The notes beneath the pieces were generated by a model. The model made no database searches. It was not told where the DNA came from and worked only from the letters and a program-made list of their open reading frames with translations. Positions 17,510 through 26,074 of a stretch of 64,000 nt of DNA are shown piece after piece (positions within the stretch are counted from its first letter, which is position 1; each line of letters opens with the position of its first letter). A program made the position numbers and the translations under genes. Origin of the DNA: Svornostia abyssi (lineage in GTDB: Bacteria > Actinomycetota > Thermoleophilia > Solirubrobacterales > Solirubrobacteraceae); NCBI GenBank assembly GCA_024666565.1, contig CP088295.1:3100001-3164000 (forward strand), given 5' to 3'.

Positions 17510-18988
17510 ATGTCCGAGTCGCTCCGTCTCTCCCGCCGCACGCTGCTGGCCTCCGCCGGCGCCGGTGCGCTCACCGCCTCCGTCCCCGGCCGAGCGGCCG
17601 CCGCGGGGCCCGACGAGGCCCCGTCCGGCCCCTCCGAGGCGCGCGAGGTGGACGTCGCGATCGTCGGCGCCGGCCTCACGGGGCTGACCGCCGCGCGACA
17701 GCTCAAGCAGGCCGGCCGCTCCGTCCACGTCGTCGAGGCCGACGACCGGGTCGGCGGGCGTGTCTGGACCGTGGACGCGGCCGACGGCACCCCGGTGAAC
17801 TGGGGCGCCACGTTCGTCGGCCCGCAGCAGACCCGGATCCTCGGGCTCGCCAAAGAGCTGGGCGTCGGGACCTACAAGACGTTCAACACCGGCAAGAACG
17901 TCCAGTTCTTCAACGGCAATCGCAAGACCTACCAGGGCACCATCCCGGCGGTGGACCTCGGCAGCCTGCTCGAGCTCAACACGCTCATGAGCCGGCTCAA
18001 CGGCCACGCCTCCTCGCTCGACCCGGCGGCGCCGTGGGCCGAGCCGCGCGCGAAGGAGTGGGACGCGCAGACCTTCTACACCTGGATTCGCACGAACGCC
18101 CGCTCGACCCAGACGCACAAGCTGCTCGATCTCGCCTGCCTCTCGCTCTTCAGCGTCGAGTCACAGGAGATCCCGCTGCTGCACGTGCTGTTCTACATCC
18201 GCTCGGCCGGGTCGCTGCAGGTGCTCCTGAACACCGGCAACGCGGCGCAGGAGCAGCAGTTCGACGGTGGCAGCCAGCGCATCCCCGAGCTCATGGCCGC
18301 GCAGCTGGGCGACGACGCCGTCACGCTGAGTTCGCCCGTGCGGCGCGTCGTCACCGACGGGGACCGGACGATCGTGCACGGCGACGGCGTCACCGTCTCC
18401 GCGAAGCGGGTCATCGTCGCGGTGCCGCCGCCGATGATCCCGCGCATCAGCTTCGAGCCGGGACTCTCGGCGCTGAAGGACCAGCTCTGCCAGCGCTCGC
18501 CGATGGGGTCGGTCGGCAAGGCGGTGGCCGTCTACGACCGGCCGTTCTGGCGGGCCAAGGGCCTGACGGGCCAGGCGACGAGCGACACCGGGCCGGTGAA
18601 GATCACCTTCGACATCTCGCCCGGCAGCGGCACCCCCGGCGTGATGATGGGGTTCGTCGATGGCCAGGATGCCCGGGAGTTCGGCGTCACGTCGCTCGCC
18701 GACCGGCGGGCCGCGGTGCTCGAGCAGTTCACGACGTGGTTCGGGCCGGAGGCGGCGTCGCCGAAGGAGTACCTCGACGTGCACTGGGACTCGCTGGAGT
18801 TCCACCGCGGCTGCCCCGTCGCGGTCCCGCAGCCGGGTGCGATCACGGGCTACAAGGGCGCGCTCTCGGCGCCCGAGGGGGCGCTGCACTTCGCGTGCAC
18901 CGAGACCGCCACGCGGTGGTCGGGCTACATGGACGGCGCGGTGCAGGCCGGCGAGGTCGTCGCCGCGCAGGTGGGCGCGGCGCTGTGA
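17510..18988 (+). CDS. Flavin-dependent amine oxidase, Tat-exported
   Basis: 492 residues. The N terminus SLRLSRRTLLASAGAGALTA is a twin-arginine signal ending near residue 31 (RAAAAG). The FAD Rossmann motif is VAIVGAGLTGLTAARQLKQ (about 48-66), followed by GGRVWT. The C terminus TATRWSGYMDGAVQAGEVVA is the monoamine oxidase flavin-closing segment. It should oxidise an amine to an aldehyde, ammonia and hydrogen peroxide outside the cytoplasm. The predicted transcript starts at or near the ATG. It is followed 14 bases later by the ceramidase-like gene. Confidence 0.9.
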   Translation: MSESLRLSRRTLLASAGAGALTASVPGRAAAAGPDEAPSGPSEAREVDVAIVGAGLTGLTAARQLKQAGRSVHVVEADDRVGGRVWTVDAADGTPVNWGATFVGPQQTRILGLAKELGVGTYKTFNTGKNVQFFNGNRKTYQGTIPAVDLGSLLELNTLMSRLNGHASSLDPAAPWAEPRAKEWDAQTFYTWIRTNARSTQTHKLLDLACLSLFSVESQEIPLLHVLFYIRSAGSLQVLLNTGNAAQEQQFDGGSQRIPELMAAQLGDDAVTLSSPVRRVVTDGDRTIVHGDGVTVSAKRVIVAVPPPMIPRISFEPGLSALKDQLCQRSPMGSVGKAVAVYDRPFWRAKGLTGQATSDTGPVKITFDISPGSGTPGVMMGFVDGQDAREFGVTSLADRRAAVLEQFTTWFGPEAASPKEYLDVHWDSLEFHRGCPVAVPQPGAITGYKGALSAPEGALHFACTETATRWSGYMDGAVQAGEVVAAQVGAAL

Positions 18989-19002
18989 TTCGTGGGGTGG
19001 GG

Positions 19003-21243
19003 ATGAGGCGCGCGCTCGCGCTGGTCGCCGGGGTGGCGGCGATCAGCGCGACCGCGTCACCGGCGGTCGCGCAGACGCCGGCCGCGGGTCTGCGTGCGGG
19101 CGCGGGGCAGGCGGACATCACGCCGCCACGCACCGGCTACTACCTCGGGGGCTGGACCCGGGCGGACCGCCTCGTCGAGGGCCAGCAGACGCGGCTGTTC
19201 GCCAAGGCGATGGTGCTCGAGCAGGGCGGGCGCAAGGTCGCGCTCGTCGCCGTCGAGCTGTTCATGGTCCCCGGCGGGCTGCAGCAGCACGTCGCCGAGG
19301 CGCTGGCCGACCGCGGCTTCTCCACCGGGAACGTCCTCATCAGCGCGACGCACACGCACGCGGGCCCGGGCGGGTTTGCCAACTACGCGACGCTGAACAC
19401 CGCCGCGCCGAACGCCACGATGCTCTTCACCGACGCCAAGGCGCTCGGCAGCCTGCTCAACCCGGTGCGCGCCGACCCGCAGCTCTACGCGTTCCTCGTC
19501 CGGCAGATCTCCGCGGCGATCCGGCAGGCCGACGACGGGCTGGCGCCCGCGGTGGCCGGCTGGGGTGACGAACAGCTGCTCGGCGTCACCCGCAACCGCA
19601 GCCTGGAGGCGCATCTCGCCAACCACGGGGTGCAGCGCCGTCCCGGCCAGGGCAAGGTCGAGGACGATCCTGAGGGCTACGGCGGCACGATCGATCCGGA
19701 GGTCGACGTCCTGCGTGTCGACCAGGTCGTCGACGGCCGCCGCGTTCCGATCGGCGCCTGGTCGCAGTTCGCCGACCACGGCACCGTGGTGAAGGCGGAG
19801 ATCCGGGCCTACAGCGGCGACCATCACGCCGCCGCGATCCGCGTGTTCGAGCGCACGGTGCGCGAGGAGGCGGACGTGCCCGACGACCACCCGGTCGTCA
19901 ACGTCTACGGCAACGGCGCCGAGGGCGACATGTCGGCCGGCCTCGATCACACCGGGCCGGCGGGCGCCGACGAGGTGGGGCGCGCCGAGGCGGCGTCGAT
20001 GCTGCGGGCCTGGCGGCGGGCCGGCGCGGCGATGACCGACGACCTCCCGGTCGACGTGCGCTGGACCCAGACGTGCTTCTGCGGGCAATGGGTGGAAGGC
20101 GGCCGCGTGGCCGACCGGGCGTACCCGGGCATTCCGTTCCTGACCGGCTCTGAAGAGGGTCGCGGCCCGCTGTACGACGTGACCCGCCAGGCATGGGAGG
20201 GCGTGAAGTCGCCCAGGACCATCCTGGCGGGCCACGGGCACAAGGCGATCGTGCCGGTCGGGTCGTTCCCGAAGTCCGTCCCGCTCATGGTGGTCCGCGT
20301 GGGCGACCGGATGATCGCGTCGCTGCCGGGTGAGCCGACGAAGGAGTCCGGCGCGCGGGTCAAGCGCGACGTCCTGCAGGCGACCTCGCCGGCCAGGGTG
20401 CGCAAGGTCGTCATCGCCGGGCTGGCCAACGAGTACATCAACTACATCACGACCCCCGAGGAGTACGACACGCAACACTACGAGGGCGGCTCGACGATGT
20501 ACGGGCGGCTGTCGCTGAACCTGCTGCGCCAGTCGCTGACGGACCTGTCGTCGCGCCTCGTGCGCGGCCAGGCGGCGCCCCCGCCGCGCGTGTACGACGC
20601 CAAGCGCGGCGTCGTACCCGTCGGGACCCCCTTCCCCGAAGGTGCCGCGGCGGGGGCGCTGCTGGAGGACGCGCCCGCCCGGGTGCCGCGGCTCGGCCAC
20701 GCGACGTTCTCGTGGCAGGGCGGGGCGTTCGGCGCCGACCGCCCTGTGGGCGCGGCGTTCGTCCGGGCCGAGCGGCGCGTCGGCGGCGGCTGGGAGGAGG
20801 TCGACTCCGACCTCGGCCTGGCAATGTTCTGGCGGACCGGCAAGGACGGGCGGTACGCCGCGCGCTGGGAGGTGCCCCTCGACGCACCCGCCGGCGAGTA
20901 CCGGCTGGTGGTGACGGCGACGCGGTACCGCTTGGAGTCGTCGCCGTTCACCGTGCAGCCGGCGACGAGCCTGACGGTGGCGGCGGCACCCGCGCCGCCG
21001 GGTGCGGTCGCGGTGCGCGTGGCGTATCCCGCCGCTCGAGAGAACGTCGACCTCACGGCGCGTCCGGATGGTGTGCCCGAGGGCGAGGTGACGTTCACCG
21101 TGGCCGGCGAGCCGCGGGCCGTCCCGATCACCGACGGCGTCGCGGCGCTCAGGGTGCCGGACGGCGCGCCGGTGGCTGTCGCGACGGGGGCGGCGACGGA
21201 CGCCCACGGCAACACCAACGCCACGGAGCTCCGCCTCCGCTGA
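19003..21243 (+). CDS. Neutral/alkaline ceramidase-like secreted hydrolase
   Basis: 746 residues. A signal peptide (MRRALALVAGVAAISATASP) ends near residue 25. The mature protein starts LRAGAGQADITPP and has GYYLGGW, LISATHTHAGPGG and NVYGNGAEGDMSAGL. These match the neutral ceramidase family, in which His residues bind zinc and the Ser of GD(M/V)S is the nucleophile. A C-terminal beta domain completes it. The enzyme should hydrolyse ceramide or another N-acyl amide to a free amine and a fatty acid. ATG 19003 was chosen over an in-frame GTG at 18986 because it begins the signal peptide. It shares a transcript with the amine oxidase. Confidence 0.88.
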   Translation: MRRALALVAGVAAISATASPAVAQTPAAGLRAGAGQADITPPRTGYYLGGWTRADRLVEGQQTRLFAKAMVLEQGGRKVALVAVELFMVPGGLQQHVAEALADRGFSTGNVLISATHTHAGPGGFANYATLNTAAPNATMLFTDAKALGSLLNPVRADPQLYAFLVRQISAAIRQADDGLAPAVAGWGDEQLLGVTRNRSLEAHLANHGVQRRPGQGKVEDDPEGYGGTIDPEVDVLRVDQVVDGRRVPIGAWSQFADHGTVVKAEIRAYSGDHHAAAIRVFERTVREEADVPDDHPVVNVYGNGAEGDMSAGLDHTGPAGADEVGRAEAASMLRAWRRAGAAMTDDLPVDVRWTQTCFCGQWVEGGRVADRAYPGIPFLTGSEEGRGPLYDVTRQAWEGVKSPRTILAGHGHKAIVPVGSFPKSVPLMVVRVGDRMIASLPGEPTKESGARVKRDVLQATSPARVRKVVIAGLANEYINYITTPEEYDTQHYEGGSTMYGRLSLNLLRQSLTDLSSRLVRGQAAPPPRVYDAKRGVVPVGTPFPEGAAAGALLEDAPARVPRLGHATFSWQGGAFGADRPVGAAFVRAERRVGGGWEEVDSDLGLAMFWRTGKDGRYAARWEVPLDAPAGEYRLVVTATRYRLESSPFTVQPATSLTVAAAPAPPGAVAVRVAYPAARENVDLTARPDGVPEGEVTFTVAGEPRAVPITDGVAALRVPDGAPVAVATGAATDAHGNTNATELRLR

Positions 21244-21261
21244 CCAAGCCCCCTCGAGGAC

Positions 21262-21366
21262 GAACGGTTGTCGGTGGCCGCCTGGGTGGCCACCGACGAC
21301 CGTTCACCGAGGGGACCCTCGCGAACGGTCGTCGGTGGTCGGTCCAGCGGCCACTGATGACCGTTC
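21262..21366. repeat. Tandem pair of imperfect palindromes (BIME/terminator-like)
   Basis: Two copies, 61 bases apart, of a long inverted repeat. Copy one pairs 21262-21279 with 21288-21305 (18-base arms, one mismatch, eight-base loop). Copy two pairs 21323-21338 with 21351-21366 (16-base arms, two mismatches, 12-base loop). All four arms are versions of GAACGGTCGTCGGTGG. Each unit is preceded by a CCCTCG segment. The array lies between the ceramidase stop and the macro-domain promoter. It could end transcription, or be a REP/BIME-type mobile repeat. There is no T-tract, so a classic intrinsic terminator is not shown. Confidence 0.75.
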
Positions 21367-21387
21367 AGCTCGTCGCGGTTGCGGGCA

Positions 21388-21393
21388 TAGGAT
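21388..21393 (+). promoter_or_regulatory. Predicted leaderless -10 of the macro-domain gene (TAGGAT)
   Basis: TAGGAT ends seven bases before ATG 21401 with no Shine-Dalgarno. It lies just downstream of the tandem palindromes. Confidence 0.5.
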
Positions 21394-21400
21394 CCGGTGC

Positions 21401-21905
21401 ATGCTCGCCACCGTCGAAGTCCGCGACTGCGACATCACGACCCTCGAGGTCGACGCCATCGCCAATGCCGCCAACACGCAGCTGCTGCAGCGGCGGCGGC
21501 GTCGCCGGCGCGATCGCGCGCGCGGCCGGGCCGGAGCTCGAGCGCGAGAGCCGGGCGAGCGCGCCCATCGCCCTGGGCGAGGCGGTCGCGACGACCGCCG
21601 GCGCGCTGCCCGCCCGGTGGGTCATCCACGCCGCCACGATGGAGCCCGGCGGGCCGACGGGTGACGATGCGATTCGCGGCGCGACCGCGTCGGCGCTGCG
21701 CGTCGCGGAGGAGCTCGGCTGCCGCTCGCTCGCGCTCCCCGCGTTCGGCACCGGCGTCGGTGGCTTTCCCCTCGACCGCGCGGCGGAGCTCATGATGGGG
21801 GCCATCCGCCGGCACCTCGCCGACGGCAGCGACCTCGGCCACGTCATCATCGCCGTCCGCGGCGACCGGGCGAAGCTCGCGTTCGGGCTCGTCGAAGACG
21901 ACTGA
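21401..21905 (+). pseudogene. Macro-domain (ADP-ribose-binding) protein, frameshifted as read
   Basis: About 167 residues after correction. The start reads MLATVEVRDCDITTLEVDAI then ANAANTQLL, the ADP-ribose-binding NAANxxL of macro domains. The frame breaks at about 21488-21490, where CAGCGGCGGCGGC should read CACGGCGGCGGC. One base removed restores the expected GGGVAGAIARAAGP and carries on to LALPAFGTGVGGFPLDRAA and the stop at 21905. Macro domains bind or hydrolyse ADP-ribose derivatives. I think the extra base is a sequence error, because both halves are well conserved. A real pseudogene cannot be excluded. Confidence 0.8.
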
Positions 21906-21912
21906 CGGGCGC

Positions 21913-22182
21913 TCAGCGCACGGAGAACCCGCGCAGGGACGAGTCGGCCGGAACGTCCTCGACGTCGACCGCCGACACTTCGGCGCGGGACGGGCCCTCG
22001 CCGCACCACGCCACGAGCACGTCGACGGCAGCGCTGTCGCCCTGCACCCAGGCCTCCACCGTGCCGTCGGCGCGGTTGCGCACCCAGCCGTCCACGCCCA
22101 GCCGCTCGGCTTCGCGCAGCGTACTCTGCCGGAACCACACGCCCTGGACCCGCCCGCGCACCACGACGCGCCGGGCGACCAT
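21913..22182 (-). CDS. acyP: Acylphosphatase
   Basis: 89 residues, the family's usual length. RVVVRGRVQGVWFRQSTLREA holds the phosphate-binding loop with the catalytic Arg, and VDGWVRNRADGTVEAWVQGD holds the catalytic Asn. It hydrolyses acyl phosphates such as carbamoyl or 1,3-bisphosphoglyceryl phosphate. Its ATG at 22182 immediately follows the stop of the coiled-coil gene (22183), so the two are co-transcribed on the minus strand. It converges with the macro-domain gene eight bases away. Confidence 0.94.
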   Translation of the reverse strand: MVARRVVVRGRVQGVWFRQSTLREAERLGVDGWVRNRADGTVEAWVQGDSAAVDVLVAWCGEGPSRAEVSAVDVEDVPADSSLRGFSVR

Positions 22183-23490
22183 CTACGCGGCGTCGGCCTC
22201 GTCGTCGGGCGCGGCGAGGAGCTCGTCGATGCGGGCCAGGTGGCCGCGCACGGTCTGCGCCATCGCTTCGACGATCGACGAGGCGTTGTCGATACCGGTG
22301 CGGGCGTTGGACAGCTGCGTCTTGATCCGCCGCACCTCATCCATGCCGCCCTGTGCCCGCTCGACTTCGGCGCGCACCGCGTCGGGGTCGACCCGGTCGG
22401 TCTCCGAGCGTGCCTGCAGGACCCGCGCGCGGGCCAGCCCGTAGGCGACCTCCAGGGCGAGCGTGGACCCGTCGTCGGGGTCGAAGGCCACGAAGAGCTT
22501 GTCCCCGTTGAACTCGCGCAGCGGGTTCGTGCGTGCCGGGAGCTTCTCGTCGGACGGGACGACGAGCACGGCGTAGTCGCCGCCGCGGATCTTCAGGGCG
22601 CCGTCGAGCTCCTCGAGCGCCTCCTTCTTGGACAGGCGCCGGTTCTTCGCCTCGAAGACGATGCGCCCGCGCGCCGGGCCGCCGCACGCGTCGATCGCGA
22701 TGACGACGTCGCCCTTGCGCCCGCCCTCGCCGCCGAAGTCACCGACCGCCTCGCACACGTCGCCGCGGGCGGCGGCGAGGTCGTCGAGCGCCTCCGCCAG
22801 CGCCTCCTCGTACGTGCGGCCCTTCGCGGTGCCGCGCTCGCGCTCGGCGTCGAGCTCCTGGACCTTCTCCTTCTCGGCCTTCAGCTGGGTCAGCTCGACC
22901 CGCATGGCCTCCATCTTGTCCGCCATCGCGCGCAGGTGCGCGTTCTGCTGGTCGGCGTTCTGCTTCATGACGCCGAGCGACGCCTTCTGGATCGCGACGA
23001 TCGGGTTGTCGGCGCTGTCGGACGTCAGCTGCTTGCGCAGGTCCTCGCGCATCTGCGTCGCCACCTCGGTGAGGACGGCGCGCACCTTGTGCTGGACGGC
23101 GCCGCTGGACTCGTCGGCGAAGTGCTTGGCGAGCGCCTTGATGACGTGCCCGTCGTCCGGGCCGAACGTCTCGTCGACCTTCTCGTCGAGCCGGTCGGCC
23201 ACCGCCTTCGCGCGGAGGGTGAACTCGTCCTTGAGCTCGCGCGCGGACCGCTCGAACTCCGCCTTGACGAAGTCGGTGTTCGTGCCCGCCTGCTCGCGAT
23301 CGAGCACGCGCGCGCCGATGATGAGCGCGTCGCGGACGAACGCCGACGCGTCATCGCTGTCGGCCGCGAGCCGGACGACGGTCTCGTCGTCGATGAGCAG
23401 CCCGTCGATCGCGAGCCGTCCGTTGCGGATGCTGACCGTGGCGAAGGGGAGGGGGGATGGCAGCTTCCATGACGCAAAGAACCACAGCAC
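22183..23490 (-). CDS. Coiled-coil protein with possible PD-(D/E)XK nuclease-like C-terminal domain
   Basis: About 435 residues from GTG 23490. Residues 100-270 are helical and charged, with a clear coiled coil (MKQNADQQNAHLRAMADKME). After that, GDVVIAID followed by GRIVFEAKNRRLSKKEAL has the Asp then Glu-x-Lys spacing of PD-(D/E)XK nucleases and resembles DUF2130-type proteins; DYAVLVVPSDEKLP would be the next strand. The N terminus is uncertain. Removing one C from a six-base run near 23453 would let an ATG at 23470 start MEAAIPLPFATVSIRN. It is divergent from an unknown gene 27 bases away. Nuclease activity is inference. Confidence 0.55.
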   Translation of the reverse strand: MLWFFASWKLPSPLPFATVSIRNGRLAIDGLLIDDETVVRLAADSDDASAFVRDALIIGARVLDREQAGTNTDFVKAEFERSARELKDEFTLRAKAVADRLDEKVDETFGPDDGHVIKALAKHFADESSGAVQHKVRAVLTEVATQMREDLRKQLTSDSADNPIVAIQKASLGVMKQNADQQNAHLRAMADKMEAMRVELTQLKAEKEKVQELDAERERGTAKGRTYEEALAEALDDLAAARGDVCEAVGDFGGEGGRKGDVVIAIDACGGPARGRIVFEAKNRRLSKKEALEELDGALKIRGGDYAVLVVPSDEKLPARTNPLREFNGDKLFVAFDPDDGSTLALEVAYGLARARVLQARSETDRVDPDAVRAEVERAQGGMDEVRRIKTQLSNARTGIDNASSIVEAMAQTVRGHLARIDELLAAPDDEADAA

Positions 23491-23505
23491 GGCACCCGGA
23501 CGGAT

Positions 23506-23511
23506 TACGCT
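23506..23511 (+). promoter_or_regulatory. Predicted leaderless -10 (TACGCT)
   Basis: TACGCT ends six bases before ATG 23518, so the transcript should begin at or one base from the start codon. Confidence 0.5.
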
Positions 23512-23517
23512 GCATAC

Positions 23518-24450
23518 ATGTCGCTGCGGCGGGCACTCACGGAGGCGGGCGGCACGCAGGCGCCGAGCACGCGCGGCGCGTGGCTGCACGACCTCCTGCT
23601 CGAGGAGCTTCGCACCGGCGCGTCCGAGCTGACGCAGGCGCGCTCGGGCAAGGACCACCCGGTCGTCGTGGCGTTCGCCGCCGGTGACGGGATGCTCCTC
23701 GCCGCGCTGCCGATCGACGCGAAGCTCCGTGCCGATCCCGCGGTCGTGACGGACCGGGAGTGGCTGCTGACCGCGGCGACCGTCGGGGCGCTCATCGACG
23801 TCACCGGCCCACCGCCCCCCGGGTCCATCGCCGATCTGCAGCTCACCTGCGGCGAGCTCGACGGCTTCCTCGTGCTCGGCTATCCGCAGGCCGAGCCGGA
23901 GCCGGACGTCGCCGTCTACGCCTTCGAGGAGCAGGCGGCCGAGCTCGACCGCCTGCGCACGTCACCGTCCGCGCTGCCGATCGGCGCGTTCCGCGGGTCG
24001 CAGGAGTCGCTGAGTCCGCCGGTCGGCGCGGTGCACCCGCTGCGGGTCGCGGAGGCGATCGCCCGCTTCGGGGGGCGACCCGCCGAGCGCGACGACGACG
24101 TCGCCAATGACGACCAGGTCCTCGCCCTGTTCGAGGGCAGCGGCGGCGTCTCCCGTCCGCACGAGGACCCCGACCCCGCGCGCCGGGTGGCGCGGCGCAT
24201 CCTCCAGCGCCTCGCGGGGATGGGGAAGTGGGGCGGCTACCACACCGAGTTCGCGCACCTGTCCCGAGGGTTCGCGGGGAACGACCGCGAACTCGCCGAG
24301 CGCGTCGGCGAATCGCTGCTGTCCGGAGGCCTGCTGCAGGAGAAGCCGTCGGTCGGACAGCGGCACGTCTATCTCAACCCCAAGCGCGCGGCGGACATCT
24401 ACGCGCTCGTCGAACGAGGCGAGGTGCCACGAAATGTCACGCTCCCGTAA
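23518..24450 (+). CDS. Unknown protein, 310 residues
   Basis: I do not recognise this protein. Residues 1-130 are mixed alpha/beta (VVVAFAAGDGMLLAALPIDAK, LVLGYPQAEPEPDVAVYAFEE). An acidic linker lies near 190-215. The last 90 residues (RRILQRLAGMGKWGGYHTEF, LLSGGLLQEKPSVGQRHVYLN) look like a winged-helix domain. That layout would fit a DNA- or protein-binding factor. It is divergent from the coiled-coil/nuclease-like gene, with 27 bases between start codons, and it is predicted to be leaderless. Its TAA stop forms the first three bases of the next gene's -10. Confidence 0.6.
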   Translation: MSLRRALTEAGGTQAPSTRGAWLHDLLLEELRTGASELTQARSGKDHPVVVAFAAGDGMLLAALPIDAKLRADPAVVTDREWLLTAATVGALIDVTGPPPPGSIADLQLTCGELDGFLVLGYPQAEPEPDVAVYAFEEQAAELDRLRTSPSALPIGAFRGSQESLSPPVGAVHPLRVAEAIARFGGRPAERDDDVANDDQVLALFEGSGGVSRPHEDPDPARRVARRILQRLAGMGKWGGYHTEFAHLSRGFAGNDRELAERVGESLLSGGLLQEKPSVGQRHVYLNPKRAADIYALVERGEVPRNVTLP

Positions 24451-24453
24451 ATT
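24448..24453 (+). promoter_or_regulatory. Predicted leaderless -10 (TAAATT) built on the upstream stop codon
   Basis: TAAATT ends seven bases before ATG 24461 of the acyl-CoA synthetase. Its first three bases are the TAA stop of the preceding gene. Confidence 0.55.
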
Positions 24454-24460
24454 CCCGGGT

Positions 24461-26074
24461 ATGCAACTCGGCGTCATTGGAACGAAGCTCCACACGCTGC
24501 GCCAGCTCCAGCGCACTGGGATCGTGCGCCCCATGGCGCCAGGGCGGCTCATCGGGCTCGCCAAGGGGTTGAAGACGTACGGCCCGACGCCCGCCGGCGG
24601 GTACGCCGCGGCGGCCGGCGCGTGCGGCGATCGCCCCGCGATCATCGATGAGCTCGGCGTCCTCACCTTCGGTCAGGTCCATCGGCGGACGAACGCACTC
24701 GCGCACGCGTTCGCTGCGCGCGGGATTCAGGAGGGCGACAACGTCGCGCTGCTGTGCCGCAACCACCGCGGTTTCGTGGAGGCGACCATCGCGCTCTCCA
24801 AGCTCGGCGCGCACGCGCTGTACCTCAACACGATGTTCGCGGGCCCGCAGATCACCGACGTCTGCGCACGCGAGCAACCGACGGCGCTCATCTACGACGA
24901 GGAGTTCACCGAGCTCTGCGCGGGCGCCGGGGACGACCTGCAGCGGTACGTCGCGTGGACGGACACCGAGGGGCCCCGCACCGAGGAGACGCTGTCCGAG
25001 CTCATCGCGACGGGTGACCCCACCGACGTCGCACCGCCGGAGAAGCCCGGGCGCATCGTCATCCTCACCAGCGGCACCACCGGCACCCCGAAGGGCGCCG
25101 CGCGCCCGCAGCCGAAGTCGCTGGACCCGGCCGCCTCGCTGTTCAGCAAGATCCCGCTGAAGGCCCACCAGCACACGATGATCGCCGCGCCGCTCTTCCA
25201 CTCGTGGGGCCTGGCGCACTTCTTCCTCGCGATGTCGCTGCGCTCCACCATCGTGCTGCGCCGCCGGTTCGATCCCGAGGGCACGGTCGCGGCCGTCGCC
25301 GAGCACGGCTGCAGCGCCCTCGTCGTCGTCCCGGTGATGCTCCAGCGCATCCTGGACCTCGGTCCCGAGACGCTCGGGAAGTACGACACGTCCTCCCTGA
25401 AGGTCATCGCCGCGTCGGGCTCGGCGCTCCCGGGCCCGCTCGCCATCGAGGCGATGGACCAGTTCGGCGAGGTCCTCTACAACCTCTACGGCTCGACCGA
25501 GGTCGCGTGGGCGACGATCGCCACGCCCGAGGACCTGCGCGCGGCGCCCGGCACCGCCGGCCGCCCGCCGCACGGCACCGTCGTCCGCCTGTACGACGAG
25601 CAGGGCCGCGAGGTCCCGCAGGGCCAGGTCGGCCGCATCTTCGTCGGCAACGAGATGCAGTTCGAGGGCTACACCGGCGGCGGCGGCAAGGAGATCATCG
25701 ACGGTCTCATGAGCTCCGGCGACGTCGGCCACTTCGACGAGGGTGGGCGGCTCTTCATCGACGGCCGGGACGACGAGATGATCGTCTCCGGCGGCGAGAA
25801 CGTCTTCCCACGTGAGGTCGAGGATCTCCTCGCCAGCCACGACGCGATCCACGAGGTCGCGGTCCTCGGGGTCGAGGACGCGGAGTGGGGGCAGCGCCTC
25901 GTCGCCTTCGTGGTCGTGCACGAGGAGGGCTCGATCACCGAGGACGACATGAAGGACCACGTCAAGGTCAATCTCGCCCGGTACAAGGTGCCGCGCGAGA
26001 TCTACGTCGTCGACGAGCTCCCGCGCAACGCGACGGGCAAGATCCTCAAGCGGGAGCTGCGCGAGCGGGTCTGA
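24461..26074 (+). CDS. Long-chain acyl-CoA synthetase / AMP-dependent ligase (FadD-type)
   Basis: 537 residues. The P-loop-like motif ILTSGTTGTPKGAAR, YGSTEVAWATIATPEDL (adenine pocket), GRDDEMIVSGGENVFPREVE (hinge) and the catalytic Lys in NATGKILKRELR are all present. It should activate a carboxylic acid with ATP and CoA. The N terminus (residues 1-45) resembles actinobacterial FadD2/FadD12-type ligases. The start at 24461 follows a TAAATT -10 by seven bases. The longer in-frame extension is a shadow of the upstream gene. Its last 29 bases overlap the convergent alcohol dehydrogenase gene. Chain-length preference cannot be read. Confidence 0.9.
   Translation: MQLGVIGTKLHTLRQLQRTGIVRPMAPGRLIGLAKGLKTYGPTPAGGYAAAAGACGDRPAIIDELGVLTFGQVHRRTNALAHAFAARGIQEGDNVALLCRNHRGFVEATIALSKLGAHALYLNTMFAGPQITDVCAREQPTALIYDEEFTELCAGAGDDLQRYVAWTDTEGPRTEETLSELIATGDPTDVAPPEKPGRIVILTSGTTGTPKGAARPQPKSLDPAASLFSKIPLKAHQHTMIAAPLFHSWGLAHFFLAMSLRSTIVLRRRFDPEGTVAAVAEHGCSALVVVPVMLQRILDLGPETLGKYDTSSLKVIAASGSALPGPLAIEAMDQFGEVLYNLYGSTEVAWATIATPEDLRAAPGTAGRPPHGTVVRLYDEQGREVPQGQVGRIFVGNEMQFEGYTGGGGKEIIDGLMSSGDVGHFDEGGRLFIDGRDDEMIVSGGENVFPREVEDLLASHDAIHEVAVLGVEDAEWGQRLVAFVVVHEEGSITEDDMKDHVKVNLARYKVPREIYVVDELPRNATGKILKRELRERV

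Noticed and set aside
19057..21207. A 716-codon minus-strand open frame opposite the ceramidase gene
   Set aside because: Basic, low-complexity translation with no recognisable motif; the plus strand has signal peptide and catalytic motifs.
21480..21500. GGC/CGG microsatellite causing phase variation of the macro-domain gene
   Set aside because: The repeat is only a few units long and encodes conserved glycines; a sequence error fits better.
22183..24450. Restriction-modification system
   Set aside because: No methyltransferase or specificity gene is adjacent; the nuclease-like pattern alone is not enough.
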